DNA of 64,000 nt from Ovis canadensis (lineage: Eukaryota > Chordata > Mammalia > Artiodactyla > Bovidae): contig NC_091245.1 of the NCBI RefSeq assembly GCF_042477335.2, forward strand, positions 86,652,501 through 86,716,500, given 5' to 3'. Shown piece after piece: positions 45,193-56,832 of the stretch. A model generated the notes under the pieces. The model was not told the origin of the DNA. It did not search any database and was given only the letters and a program-made list of their open reading frames with translations. A program made the translations under genes and the position numbers. The stretch's first letter is position 1. The number at the start of each line of letters is the position of its first letter.

Positions 45193-45315
45193 TTTGTTCT
45201 TTTTTAGCCACGTGATGGGGTGAGGGAACTTGTTTCCTGACCAGGGATTGAACCCATGCCCCCGCCCCCTGCAATGGAAGCATGGAGTTTAAACAGTGGA
45301 GCACCAAGAAAGTCC
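45193..45315 (-). mobile_element. CHR-type SINE with 12-bp target duplication
   Basis: TTTTTTAGCCACGTGATGGG to AGCACCAAGAAAGTCC. CTAGCAATAGAA flanks it at 45181-45192 and 45316-45327. Confidence 0.82.
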
Positions 45316-45773
45316 CTAGCAATAGAACTTTTTGATTGTGTATGCCATTTTCTTTTCTTTCAGCTCAGTTGACATAACCAGGAGACCAACTTCTCACCAA
45401 CAGGATGTATGTGGCAGCAGGAACCTTTCTTTAAAAGCTTACTGGCATATAGTTCACCTTTTCTTTTCCCTCTAGCATTGCTGAATTCCGCTGCTTAGAA
45501 CTTTGATATGACAGCTGGAGCTTTATCTTGGACTAGTAAAAAGAAGGCCTCATCCTAGGGATGGCCCACTAAAAAATTTAAGGGAACCTGGCTTCCTGAG
45601 GACTCCATGGAATAGAATTGCAACTCCTGGATGCTCTGCTCTAATACTTAAGAAACTTAAAAGAAACTTCTGTTTAAGCCACTGTATAGGTTTTCTGTCA
45701 CTCTCAGCAAAATGAATCCTAGCATTATTTATTTGAAATCTGGAACTGTATACTAAGTAACAAAACCGAGGGG

Positions 45774-45928
45774 CTTCCCTGGTGGCTCAGAGGTAAAGAA
45801 TCTGCCTGGAGAAGAAAATGGCAACCCACTCCAGTACTCTTGCCTGGGAAATCCCATGAACAGAGGAGCCTGGTGGGCTACAGTCCCCGGAGTCCCCAAA
45901 GAATTGGATACAACTTAGCGACTGAACA
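45774..45928 (+). mobile_element. Bov-tA SINE with internal deletion
   Basis: GGGCTTCCCTGGTGGCTCAG to GACTGAACAACAATAAAAC. About 50 bp of the tRNA-like region is missing between AATCTGCCTG and GAGAAGAAAATGG, at a short GGAGA-type similarity. Confidence 0.87.
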
Positions 45929-46077
45929 ACAATAAAACCTAAAATACTTAACATTAGCTTGGAGGTTGGGCATCAAGAAACATGGACACAGGTATTGTGG
46001 GCTAGAAAGCTGATGATGCTTATTATGCAGCATCATAAAATTTTACCTTTCTTTCATTATCTTTTTTAACATTTTAC

Positions 46078-46193
46078 TTTTTGGCCATGCTGCGCAGCCT
46101 GTAGGATCTTAGTTCCCTGACCAGGGATCAAATCTGAGCTACCTGCAAACAGGAGTGCAGAGTCTTAACCACAGAAACGTCAGGGAAGTACCT
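46078..46193 (-). mobile_element. CHR-type SINE
   Basis: TTTTTGGCCATGCTGCGCAG to CAGAAACGTCAGGGAAG, reverse copy. Confidence 0.82.
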
Positions 46194-46294
46194 CATTCTT
46201 TTAGCTTTTATTTTCAGCCCTTCTCGTGGCCTTTGGATGACTGACCTTGATTTTCCTAGTATTATCCTATTAGTGCCCTAAGAATGTTTAAACA

Positions 46295-46503
46295 GGGCTT
46301 CCCTAATAGCTCAGTCAGTAAAGAGTCTGGCTGCAGTGCAAAAGACCTGGGTTCGATCCCTGAGTTGGGAAGATCCCGTGGAGAAGGAAATGGCAACCTA
46401 CTCCAGTATTCTTGCCTGGAAAATCCTGGAGACGGAGGAGCCTGGTGGGCTACAGTCCATGGGGTCACAAGAGAAAGACACGACATAGCAACCAAACCAC
46501 CAC
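46295..46503 (+). mobile_element. Bov-tA SINE with 12-bp target duplication
   Basis: GGGCTTCCCTAATAGCTCAG to GACATAGCAACCAAACC. AATGTTTAAACA flanks it at 46283-46294 and 46504-46515. Confidence 0.92.
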
Positions 46504-46887
46504 AATGTTTAAACATTTAAACAATGTTTAGTCCCTTAGGACCTAAACTCAAGCATTTACTGCTTTGCAGAATCCCATTTCTGAAAGAATTTCAGACAGT
46601 TGGTAAGCATAGTAATTCAAAATTTTAAGATAAATTTATACAAAGTAACTGCTTTATATGATTATTTCCCAGTGGAACTGTTCAGCAATAACACTCATAA
46701 TCTATTTGACTACAACTAAGAAGTTGACTTTAGCCAGAAATCAGTTGCTGCTGACATAAAATCATTGTGTGTTTCTACCTCTTCTCTGAACCTCCCAGCT
46801 CCTCTAATGTTCATGTCCACAGATTATGTCATCTGCCCTCAGTTGTTCATGTCATCCGTTTAATGCTTGTTGGGAGTGGTGGGGTGT

Positions 46888-47220
46888 TTTTTTTTTTTAA
46901 CTTTATTTTTGGCTGTGCTGGGTCTTTGTTGCTATGCGGGCTTTCCTCTAGTTGTATAGAGCTGGGGCTACTCTGTAGTAGCCACGCATGGGCTTCTTAT
47001 TGTGGTAGCTTCTCTTGTTTCAGAGCGCGGGCTCTAGGGTGCTCGGGCTTCAGGAGCTGCAGCACATGGCTCCGTGGTTGTGCATCCCTAGCTCTAGAGC
47101 ATGGGTTGTGGCACGGGCTTTGTTACTCCAGGTCATGTGGGATATTCCCAGACCAGGGATCGAATCTGTGTCTCCTGCATTGGCAGGTGGATTCTTTCCC
47201 ACTGAGCCACCAGGAAAGCC
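46888..47220 (-). mobile_element. long CHR-1-type SINE
   Basis: TTTTTTTTAACTTTATTTTT, GGCTGTGCTGGGTCTTTGTT to GAGCCACCAGGAAAGCCC: essentially full length, reverse orientation. Confidence 0.85.
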
Positions 47221-47428
47221 CTGGTATTGTTTAGTCAGTAAGTTGTGTCTGTCTGACTCTTGCAACTTATAACTCACCAGGCTCCTCTGTCCATGGATTT
47301 CCCAGACGAGAATACTGGGGTGGGTTGCCATTTCCTCCTCCAAGGGATCTTCCCAACCCACGGATTGAACCTATGTCTCCCGCTTGGTGGGTGTGTTCTC
47401 TACCACTGAACCACGAGGGAAGACCCAT
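47221..47428 (-). mobile_element. Bov-tA SINE abutting a CHR-1
   Basis: TATTGTTTAGTCAGTAAGTT to ACCACGAGGGAAGACCC, joined directly to the CHR-1 copy. Confidence 0.85.
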
Positions 47429-47949
47429 TTCAATACTTAAGGCTTAACAAATGTCTCAATACCTCTTTCCTCACTGCTACCAGAATTCTTAGTGATTCCA
47501 GTACCCATCAAACAATTTCTCCAATTCTCAGGCCTTTCAATTTCTTGATCACCTGACTTGCAGTTTTTTTTCCTTCCACCTGAACTCAGCTGCCATTTCC
47601 CATGGTTAACATCTTAGAACTGGACCATCACCAATAGCAAACTCCTCCATAGTTCCATTTCAAACATATTCTCTATTCATCTACTCCCTATTTTCTGCTT
47701 ACTTCCCTCGCATATCCTTTCCAACAATTCTTTAGCTCCACTGGGTCCTCCTGTCTATTGTTCCTGCCGCCTTTTCATTCTCCACTGTGGTCCCTTCCAC
47801 CTCCATGATCACAAGGCAGCAAGCCTCACATTCTTGCCCACCTAGCTTAGTTTCCACAGTCCATTATTAGAAATCACTTCTTTGTAAACATTCTCAATTC
47901 CCTGGATGCAGTCTCTCTCCATCATAGTTGCCTCATAATACTTCTATGT
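47429..47949. other. gene-free, no feature recognised
   Basis: C/T-rich intergenic sequence; possibly a very old repeat. No exon is apparent. Confidence 0.4.
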
Positions 47950-48138
47950 GGTGTGTTAGTCACATGCAACTCTTTGCAACCCCATGAACTGTAGCCCACC
48001 AGGCTCCTCTGTCTGTGGAATTCTCCAGGCAAGAATACTGGAGTGGGTAGCCATTCCCTTCTCCAGGGGATCTTCCCAACCCAGGGATCGAATGCTGGTC
48101 TCCTGCATTGCAGGCAGATTCTTTACTGTCAGAGTCAC
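47950..48138 (-). mobile_element. Bov-tA SINE next to BovB
   Basis: GTGTTAGTCACATGCAACTC to GTCAGAGTCACCA; it touches the tail of the BovB that starts at 48139. Confidence 0.87.
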
Positions 48139-49640
48139 CAGTTCAGTTCAGTTCAGTTCATTTCAGTCGCTCAGTCATGTCCGATTCTTTGTGACCCCAT
48201 GAATCGCAGCATGCCAGGCCTCCCTGTCTATCACCATCTCCTGGAGTTCACTCAAACTCACATCCATCGAGTCGGTGATGCCATCCAGCCATCTCATCGT
48301 CTGTTGTCCCCTTTTCCTCCTGCCCCCAATCCCTCCCAGCATCAGAGTCTTTTCCAATGAGTCCACTCTTTGCATGAGCCGACCAAAGTACTGGAGTTTC
48401 CGCTTTAGCATCATTCCTTCCAAAGAACACCCAGGGCGGATCTCCTTTAGAATGGACTGGTTGGATCTCCTTGCAGTCCAAGGGACTCTCAAGAGTCTTC
48501 TCCAACACCACAGTTCAAAAGCGTCAGTTCTTCAGTGCTCAGCTTTCTTCACAGTCCAACTCTCACATCCATACATGACCACAGGAAAAACCATAGCCTT
48601 GACTAGATGGACCTTAGTCGGCAAAGTAATGTCTCTGCTTTTGAATATGCTATCTAGGTTGGTCATAACTCTCCTTCCAAGGAGTAAGCATCTTTTAATT
48701 TGATGGCTGCAGTCACCATCTGCAGTGATTTTGGAGCCCAAAATATAAAGTCTGACACTGTTTCCACTGTTTCCCCATCTATTTCCCATGAACTGATGGG
48801 ACCAGATGCCATGATCTTGGTTTTCTGAATGTTGAGTTTTAAACCAACTTTTTCACTCTCCTCTTTCACTTTCATCAAGAGGCTTTTTGTTCCTCTTCAC
48901 TTTCTTCCATAAGGGTGGTGTCATCTGCATATCTGAGGTTATTGATATTTCTCCAGGCAATCTTGATTCCAGCTTTGTGCTTCTTCCAGCCCAGCATTTC
49001 TTATGATGTACTCTGCATGTAAGTTAAATAAATAGGGTGACAATATACAGCCTTGACGTACTCCTTTTCTTATTTGGAACCAGTCTGTTGTTCCATGTCT
49101 AGTTCTACCTGTTGCTGCCTGACCTGCATACAGGTTTCTGAAGAGGCAGGTCAGGTGGTCTGGTATTCCCATCTCTTTCAGAATTTTCCACAGTTTATTG
49201 TGATCCACACAGTCAAAGGCCTTGGCATAGTCAATAAAGCAGAAATAGATGTTTTTCTGGAATTCTCTTGCTTTTTCCATGATCCAGCGGATGTTGGCAA
49301 TTTGATCTCTGGTTCCTCTGCCTTTTCTAAAACCAAGCTTGAGCATCTGGAATTTCATGTTTCACGTATTGCTGAAGCCTGGCTTGGAGAATTTTGAGCA
49401 TTACTTTACTAGCTTGTGAGATGAGTGCAATTGTGCAGTAGTTTGAGCATTCTTTGGCATTTCCTTTCTTTGGGATTGGAATGAAAACTGACCTTTTCCA
49501 GTCCTGTGGCCACTGCTGAGATTTCCAAATTTGCTGGCATATTGAGTGCAGCACTTTCACAGCATCATCTTTCAGGATTTGAAACAGCTCCACTGGAATT
49601 CCATCCCCTCCACTAGCTTTGTTTGTAGTGGTGCTTGAGA
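48139..49640 (-). mobile_element. 5'-truncated BovB, 1.5 kb, reverse orientation
   Basis: It starts with the inverted tail GTTCAGTTCAGTTCAG, covers the 3' half of the reverse transcriptase and breaks off near 49640. On the minus strand the blocks FIDYAKAFDCVDHNKLW and GVRQGCILSPYLFNL are readable, but frameshifts near 48740-48760 and 48940 and a stop near 49350 break the frame. Confidence 0.92.
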
Positions 49641-50464
49641 AGCCCCCAATTAGGACTAGAAGTAATACCCTGGTCTTACTTAAATACGACTCTCAGTCTT
49701 CCCTGTGCCTGCACATGACCAGAAGAATACACAGCCATGCTGAGTGGCATCTCTTTAAATTCATGGCCATGACCATGAATGCGTGGAATCCTGGGCTTGT
49801 GTGGGCCTGAGAGTGGTGCCTCGACTTCTGCTCCTTTCCTGCCTCTCTAGCCTCACCCTCACCCTACCCTGGTAGATGCCATAGTGCACCATTCACTTTG
49901 GTAAATCTCCCCTCCTGAAACCAGGCAAGGAGAAACTCTATTTGCTCATCTCCCAGTCGTTGGATGTGGTTGCCCCAGGGAAGAGTATGTGATTTTGAGC
50001 AAGGCAACTCTAGGCTAAGGGCAAGCTTGAGAGAGGCTCAGCTGGCATTCCAACCATCAACACTTTCGCAGCTAGAGGGCGTGAGTGCTCATCTTGCTCT
50101 GGCCAAGCCCTCCTGTTCCTCAGGCCCGTTGCCTTTCCTCCTCCCTCTACCTGGCTTGTTCTTTTCCTGTTTCCAAGGGACTTATCCTCTCTTCCCTGAT
50201 GTCCATGCTCAAGCACATCATTGCTGGAGAAGTCTTTTCTGACTGAGGTATACAAACTAAACTCCATCCCTCCATATTCTTTCCTGTTACTAGGCTTTTT
50301 GTTCAGGTTTAGCGATACCTGGCATTGAATAGTTCCAACATTAGCTGCTTCTTTGGTCTTCCTCTTACTAGAGTCCTCCATGAGTGCAGAGCTCTGATTT
50401 GCTTCTGTTTATATCCCCTGTGCCCCTAACAGTGCCTGGTATGCAGTAGGTACTCTATGAAAGT
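49641..50464. other. gene-free, no feature recognised
   Basis: Moderately GC-rich intergenic DNA with opposed chance open frames (up to 123 codons at 50010-50381 minus). I recognise no protein in either and no repeat. Confidence 0.4.
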
Positions 50465-50682
50465 GAAAGTGTTAGTCACTCAGTCCTGTTGTGTCTCACT
50501 CTTTGCAACCCCTTGGACTGTACTTCCAGGCTCCTCTCTCCATGGAATTCTCCAGGCGAGAATACTGGAGTGGGTTACCATACCCACTTCCAGGGGATCT
50601 TCCTGACCCAGGGATGGAACTGGGATCTTCCCACATTGCAAGCAGATTCTTTACTACCTGAGCCATCAGGGAAGCTCCATAG
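50465..50682 (-). mobile_element. Bov-tA SINE
   Basis: GTGTTAGTCACTCAGTCCTG to GAGCCATCAGGGAAGCTCC. Confidence 0.88.
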
Positions 50683-50759
50683 AAACTTATTAAATGCGCA
50701 GTGAAAATAAGACAGTGGTTTAGTGGAACAATCTTCGAGTGTAGAGTTAGACTGATTTT

Positions 50760-51157
50760 TTAAAAACAACTTTAGTGAGATAAACTGACATACCATAAAC
50801 TGCACATATTTATAATATAAACTCAATGTTTTGACATATGTATACACACATGAAACCATCACCATAATTCAGATAACATACATGTGCTTCATCCCCAGTT
50901 TTGTAATCCCTCTTGTAAATGGCAGGTGGTAATAGGGATGGATGAATTTACTGTTTTCATTAAGGACCTCCCACTATCTTTCTCGGCACAGGGACATGCT
51001 CCAGTCCTTTTTTTCTTTCTTTCTCTAAATATAATTGGCATATAACCTTGTCAAGTTTGAAGTACAAATCTGGGGTGTACAAGTGTTGGTTTGATACATT
51101 TATATATTTTACTTTTGTAATCCCTCTTTTCTGCCCTTTGCCATCCCAGGCAACCAT
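50760..51157 (-). mobile_element. L1-related sequence, reverse orientation
   Basis: AACTTTAGTGAGATAAACTG, CATGAAACCATCACCATAAT and TGTACAAGTGTTGGTTTGAT are reversed L1 phrases. The stretch 50938-51115 has a diverged sister at 53700-53895. Confidence 0.6.
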
Positions 51158-51698
51158 TGATTTGGTCATAACCCTCCTTCCAAGGAGTAAGCATCTTTTA
51201 ATTTCGTGGCTGCAATCACCATCGGCAGTGATTTTGAAGCCAAAAAAAATAAAGTCTGACACTGTTTCCACTGTTTCCCCATCTATTTGCCATGAAGTGA
51301 TGGGACCAGATGCCATGATCTTCATTTTCTGAATGTTGAGCTTTAAGCCAACTTTTTCATTCTCCTCTTTCACTTTCATCAAGAGGCTTTGTAGTTTCTC
51401 TTCACTTTCTGCCACAAGGGTGGTGTCATCTGCATATCTGAGGTTATTGATATTTCTCCAGACAATCTTGATTCCAGTTTGTGCTTCCTCCAGCTCAGCG
51501 TTTCTCATGATGTACTCTGCATATAAGTTAAATAAGCAAGGTGACATTATACAGCCTTGATGTACTCCTTTTCCTATTTGGAACCAGTCTGTTGTTCCAC
51601 GTCCAGTTCTAACTGTTGCTTCCTGACCTGCATATAGGTTTCTCAAGAGGCAGGTCAAGTGGTCTGGTATTCCCATTTCTTTCAGAATTTTACCTAAA
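51158..51698 (-). mobile_element. internal BovB fragment lacking both ends
   Basis: It begins at GGTCATAACCCTCCTTCC, well inside the RT region, and ends at TTTCAGAATTTTACC. The BovB 3' tail is absent, unlike the other copies. L1-like sequence lies on both sides. Confidence 0.88.
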
Positions 51699-52289
51699 TT
51701 ATACATAGTATCAATAGTATATATGTATCAATACCAATCTCCCAACTCATCCCACCTCCTATTCCACCTTTCCCCCTTGATGTCCTCACATTTCTTCTCT
51801 ATGTCTGTGTCTCTATTTCTGTTTTGCAAATGAGATCACCTATGCCATTTTTTCTAGATTCCACATATAAGCATTAATATGATATTTGTTTCTGTCTTTT
51901 TTACTCACTTCACTCTGTATGACAGTCTCTAGGTCCATCCACAACTCTACAAATGACCCAATTTTGTTCCTTTTTATGGCTGAGTAATATTCCATTGTAT
52001 GTACATTGTATGCAAGTTTTTATATGAACATATGCTTTTATTTCTCTTGGGTGAATAACTAGGAGTGAAATGACTGGGTCATATAATCAGTGTGTGTTTA
52101 ACTTTTTAAGAAATAGTCAAGTTGTTTTTTGGTTGTGCCATTTTATGTTCCTACCAGGAATGAGATTTCCTTGCTAACATTTGGTATCATCAGTCTTTCT
52201 AATTTTAGATGTGTAGTAAGTATGCAGTGGTATCTCATTGTGGTTTTAATTTACATTCTCCTAATAACTAATAATGTTAAGGATTTTTC
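51699..52289 (-). mobile_element. L1 fragment, reverse orientation
   Basis: CTCACTTCACTCTGTATGAC, GGCTGAGTAATATTCCATTG and TGCAGTGGTATCTCATTGTG are classical reversed L1 phrases. It continues beyond the CHR insertion. Confidence 0.8.
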
Positions 52290-52395
52290 CCCCCTCACCA
52301 TGCTGCTTGCAGGAACTTCCCTGACCAGGGGTTGAACCCTAGCCATGGCAGTGAGAGCTGGAATCCTAACCACTAGGCCACCAGGGAGCTCCCTA
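52290..52395 (-). mobile_element. CHR-type SINE inserted in L1
   Basis: CCCCTCACCATGCTGCTTGC to AGGCCACCAGGGAGCTCCC. Flanked by GTTAAGGATTTTT and CTAAGGACATTTTC, matching an interrupted L1. Confidence 0.8.
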
Positions 52396-52904
52396 AGGAC
52401 ATTTTCATGTGCTTATTTTTCATGTATATATCTTCTGTGAAATGTTTGTTCAAATCTTTTGCCTGTTTTTTATTGAGTTATTTTCTTATTACTGGGTTTT
52501 GGGAGTATATATATAAACATACTCATACATACACATATATTTTTTCTAAATTTTAATTAAAAGATGCAAGGCCTATGTAAAACATGTGATTTGCAAATAT
52601 TTTCCCCCAGTGTGGTTTGTCTTTTCATTCTTGGAACAGTGTAGAAATTCTTCATATTGTTGAAGTCCAATTTATCAAATTTTTGCAATGGATCGTGCTT
52701 TCAGTATTATATCAAAGAAATCTTTATCTAACCTAATGTCACAAAGATTTTCTTCTATTTTTTTTTCTAAAAGAAGTTTTATAGTTTTAGATGTTATGTT
52801 TAGGACTATACTCCACTTTGAATTAATTTTTATATGGTGTGAGATATGGATTAATGTTTATGCTTTTAGCATATGGTTGTCTAATTTTTTCAGCATCATT
52901 TGTT
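52396..52904 (-). mobile_element. L1 fragment, reverse orientation, continued
   Basis: ACATTTTCATGTGCTTATTT, ATTTGCAAATATTTTCCCCC and CTATACTCCACTTTGAATTA continue the L1 of 51699-52289 in the same order as the parent element. Confidence 0.8.
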
Positions 52905-53263
52905 TTTGGGTTTTTGTTTTTTTCATATTTTTTGGCTGCACAGCTCTGTTTCAGAATCTTAGTTCCCCAACCAGGGATTGAACTCATGTCCCCTGCAGTG
53001 GAAGTGTGGAACCCTAACCACTGGTGTGTGTGTGTGCTTGGTTACTCAATCATGTCTGACTCTTTGCAACCCCATGAACTGTAGTCTACCAGACTTCTCT
53101 GTCCATGGGATTCTCTAGGCAAGAATACTGGAGTGTGAGTAGCCATTCCCTTCTCCAGGGGTTCTTCCCAACCCAGGGATCAAACCCAAGTCTCCTGCTT
53201 TGCAGGCAGATTTTTTACCATCTGAACCACGATGGAAGCCCCTGGACTGCCAGGGAATTCCCT
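52905..53263 (-). mobile_element. CHR SINE split by a nested Bov-tA SINE, in L1
   Basis: The outer CHR has halves at about 52920-53023 (TTTTTTGGCTGCACAGCTC to ACCCTAACCACTGG) and 53245-53263 (ACTGCCAGGGAATTCCCT). A reverse Bov-tA occupies about 53024-53244. CAGCATCATTTGTT at 52891-52904 and 53264-53277 is the 14-bp target duplication of the CHR in the L1. Confidence 0.88.
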
Positions 53264-53460
53264 CAGCATCATTTGTTGAAAAGACTCTTCCCCATTAGAT
53301 TGCTTTTACACCTTTTTGAAAATCAATTGTCACATATATATTCGTCTATTTTTGAACTCTATTCTGCTCTATTGATCTACTTATCTATCTTGATACCAAT
53401 CCTTATAATTAATCTTGTCTTAATTACTATACATTTATAAAAAGTCTTGAAGTCAGGATA
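53264..53460 (-). mobile_element. L1 fragment, reverse orientation, end
   Basis: TTGTTGAAAAGACTCTTCCC and AACTCTATTCTGCTCTATTG continue the L1 after the SINE stack. Confidence 0.78.
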
Positions 53461-53699
53461 AAATCAGTTCCTTTTACCCCATTTTGGTTGGAAGTGGAGT
53501 CAGATTGATGAGTTTTAATCCAAGCTCTACCATTTAATATTAGTATGATTTCATACAAGTCAGTTAACAATGTTTATTACTTGTTTATGTCCTTAGAATT
53601 AATATTATAGTGCTTGGATTAAATGCTAATTATTATTAAGGGTCTGAACTAGAAAGATGGCCCTGGATCTAAAAGGTACTAGAATGTCAGGGCAGTGCT

Positions 53700-53895
53700 G
53701 GGATGAATGAATTTAATGTGCTCATCAAGGACCTCCCACTGTCCTCAGTGTAGGGACATGCTCCTGTCCTTTTTTTTCCTTTCTGTCTCTCTCTTTCTTT
53801 TTTTAAACATATAACTGATGTATAACACTGTCAAGTTCAAGACATAAGTTTGAAGTGTACAAGTGTTAGTTTGACACATTTACATATTGTATGAT
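53700..53895 (-). mobile_element. L1-related sequence, diverged sister of 50938-51115
   Basis: Shares CAAGGACCTCCCACTGTCC, GGGACATGCTCCTGTCC and TGTACAAGTGTTAGTTTGAC with the earlier copy, in the same order and orientation. Confidence 0.6.
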
Positions 53896-54575
53896 TACTG
53901 CAGTAGCATTACCTAACACCCCTATCACATCACGTAAGTATTTCTTTTTTGTGTTGGGAACAGTTAAAATTCGGTCTCTTAGCAACTTTGAGGTTTATAA
54001 ATATTATATCATTAACTATTAATATAATCATTATGTTGCATGTTAAATCCCCCAGATATATTTTTCTACTAGTTTTTAGTTTGTACCCATAAACAACATC
54101 TCTCCAGTACCCCCAGCACCAGCCAACAGCAGAACTGATCACTTTGCACTGAAACAACAGAAAGAATAACAAATAAAGGTGATAAGAAATTAAAACTGGT
54201 CAGAATCCCCAAGTTTAAAATAGTCATTCCAATATGTCAATAATTTCTATACAGATTTGTTTAATTTTTATTTAGAAAAAAATTTTAATAGAAAAGAAGA
54301 GCATTCTACACCCAGGTTACAGTAGCCTTTCGGCCCGCTTGGCATGGCTTACTTCCACTCTCCTTTTTTTCAGCCTTTGCAATACCTGTACCTGCCAGTC
54401 TCCAGGTGCCTCTAGTTATAGGTCAGCTCCACACAGAAGGGGAGGAGCTACTTCCCAGGGTCTGTTTCCAGCATTGCAGCCCCACATCCCAGCAACCAAA
54501 CGTGCTGCCCACCTGGAGACCAAGGAGGACCTTGCCCACTTTGTTGTGTGCCATGTGAGTGCTCAGTCCAACAGG

Positions 54576-54638
54576 ATGGCTGGTGCACCGGTGAAATTTT
54601 TATCTGTGGTTGGATTCAGTCTTATCTGTCTTAAAATG
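54576..54638 (+). CDS. FNDC7: FNDC7 exon 1, signal peptide start
   Basis: ATG with A at -3 and G at +4. It encodes MAGAPVKFLSVVGFSLICLK plus M, then donor GTGAGT. Phase 0. Confidence 0.88.
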
Positions 54639-56801
54639 GTGAGTTCACCATTCTGACCTACCTGTAACTATTTGGGGGGGGGTGAGGAAGATACATTCAG
54701 TATCTTTCTCTTTTTATGAAGGCTTTGGGGGTGGAGAGATAGAAATCAAAATACTTTGGGACCATACCAAGATTGTATATGTTTGTGTGTTTGAAATTTA
54801 ATGCAATTTACTAGTGAAAGGAAACAAGAATATCATTATGTTTTAAGGACAAAGGTTTCTAAAATATCTGTCAGCAACTAGTGAACTAGTCACTAGGCAG
54901 ATTCAGGAAGAAAAATGAAATAGTAATACGATCTGCCTTCAGCCTCTCAATTCTGTTTAGGATTGCTTTCTGGTAGATTTTAGTATTGGGAAATAGTTTG
55001 TGCAAGTTGCTACTGTGTGTAGATTGGAAGATTGCTCACGTTATGTATAAACATGTTGTTCTAAGTGATTCCTGCTCTAATTTAGGTGTTATATTTCCTC
55101 AAATAGTGTTTTTCATTATAGTTCTAATTTTCTAAACTTTTCTTTTCAGGTTGCTTCAACAAAAACAGGTAACATTCCCTGAAATGCAAGTTTACCCTAC
55201 CCATATTTCATTTTCATTTCCACTGTTAATTCTTATACTGCCCTAAAATAGAAAGGCTATACCAAGAAAAATATTCAACATTTTTTGAGTACTCATATTG
55301 TGAGTGTAACTGGTAAGACAAATACATCGATCAAACTTTAAAGATACATCCTCATAAGATATTCATCTTGAGCTGTATAGAGTCATGCAGTCATAGATTT
55401 TTCTCAGACATAGTTACCCATTAGTAAAATATTGCAATGATTATCATTCCAGTCAAAGAAACAAGAGTGAAGAGCCTAATTTATGTTTTCTTATTTGTCT
55501 TCTAGGGAATTAGAGGAGAGAGCTAGAAACAGTTTTGATGAAAATTTCAAGATTCTCTACTTTAATAAAAAAGATTTTATACCTCTAATATCACATCTAT
55601 AAAATATAAATAATGATAACCCAGAGCTAGAAAAAGTCTTTCTTTTAGAAGATTTTATCACCATTTTTCTTGAATAAATGACTAAAGGCAAGGATTATTT
55701 CTCTACAGGCTTCTCCTGGCTCATACATTCTAGAAATTTAAGTCCCTAGAATGGAAATTTATGTTCAGAGATTTAGATTATCTGAAGAAACCGTATTATA
55801 TCAATTATATCACAAATAAACTCTCTTAGAAATTCAGTACAAGAAAGAACAGTTTTTATTTATTATTTTATTCATTCCACAGAAACAGAAATGTAAATAA
55901 AGCAATTAAAATATGTGATAGAGATTTATGACTGAGCCATAAAAATCTGTGCTTATAAAATAGGTTTTTAAAAATTATTATATCATGCTTTATTCTTACC
56001 TATTGTTAAGACACCTTCAGGGCTGACTAGGAAGCTGTGAGAAGAACTATTAGGCCATAGATATGAAGTAGTTTTTAAAATAATAAGTGGCCTTTAAATG
56101 GATGAAATCCAGCTCTGCTGTCTCTTAGAGGGTCCCAGAACATCCAGACACACTGGGCCCTCAAAATGGGCCCCTTTTCAATCCCACTATCCACACTATT
56201 TGAGAGAAGGAATGGGACAGACTGAGATACTGATGATGCTGTCAATTGATTTATCCTGTCTTTTCAACAGATGCAAAGTGTTTTATTGATACTGCATAGG
56301 AGGTTTCATTTGGTGTGTGTGTATTTTGATTTTCTCTGGGCTCTTGGCATCAGCTACTTATCTGTGTCTGATCCCTGGGGCCAGCTGGGATAATTTAGAT
56401 CTCTGAGTTGGTAGAATGCACAAATGCTGAGACTCAAAGGGTTTCACTTTTGGTTGACTGCAAATCTAGGGAATAAATTTTTCTCTTTCATCAATGCAGT
56501 AAGTGGGCCAAATATAGAACCAAGGAAGAGTGAAGAACCACTGCTAACTTATGGAGACTTACACATCCTACTCAATCTCTTATCTTCTAAGGGAAACGTA
56601 GTACAGCGATGTTGATCTTTTTTCGTTGCCATTACTGGTCAGATGCTGCTCTAGATGCCATGTGTAAACGGGCATTCTGTCTCTCCGGCCTGTGCCTACC
56701 CCAGACCCTCCAGAATCCCACCTCCTCTGGTAGCAACCCCCACCCCCATGGCAGTACCATGAGGCCTGGCTTTTCCAAACCCAAATTTGCTAGCCCTGGT
56801 T

Positions 56802-56832
<31 letters not shown>

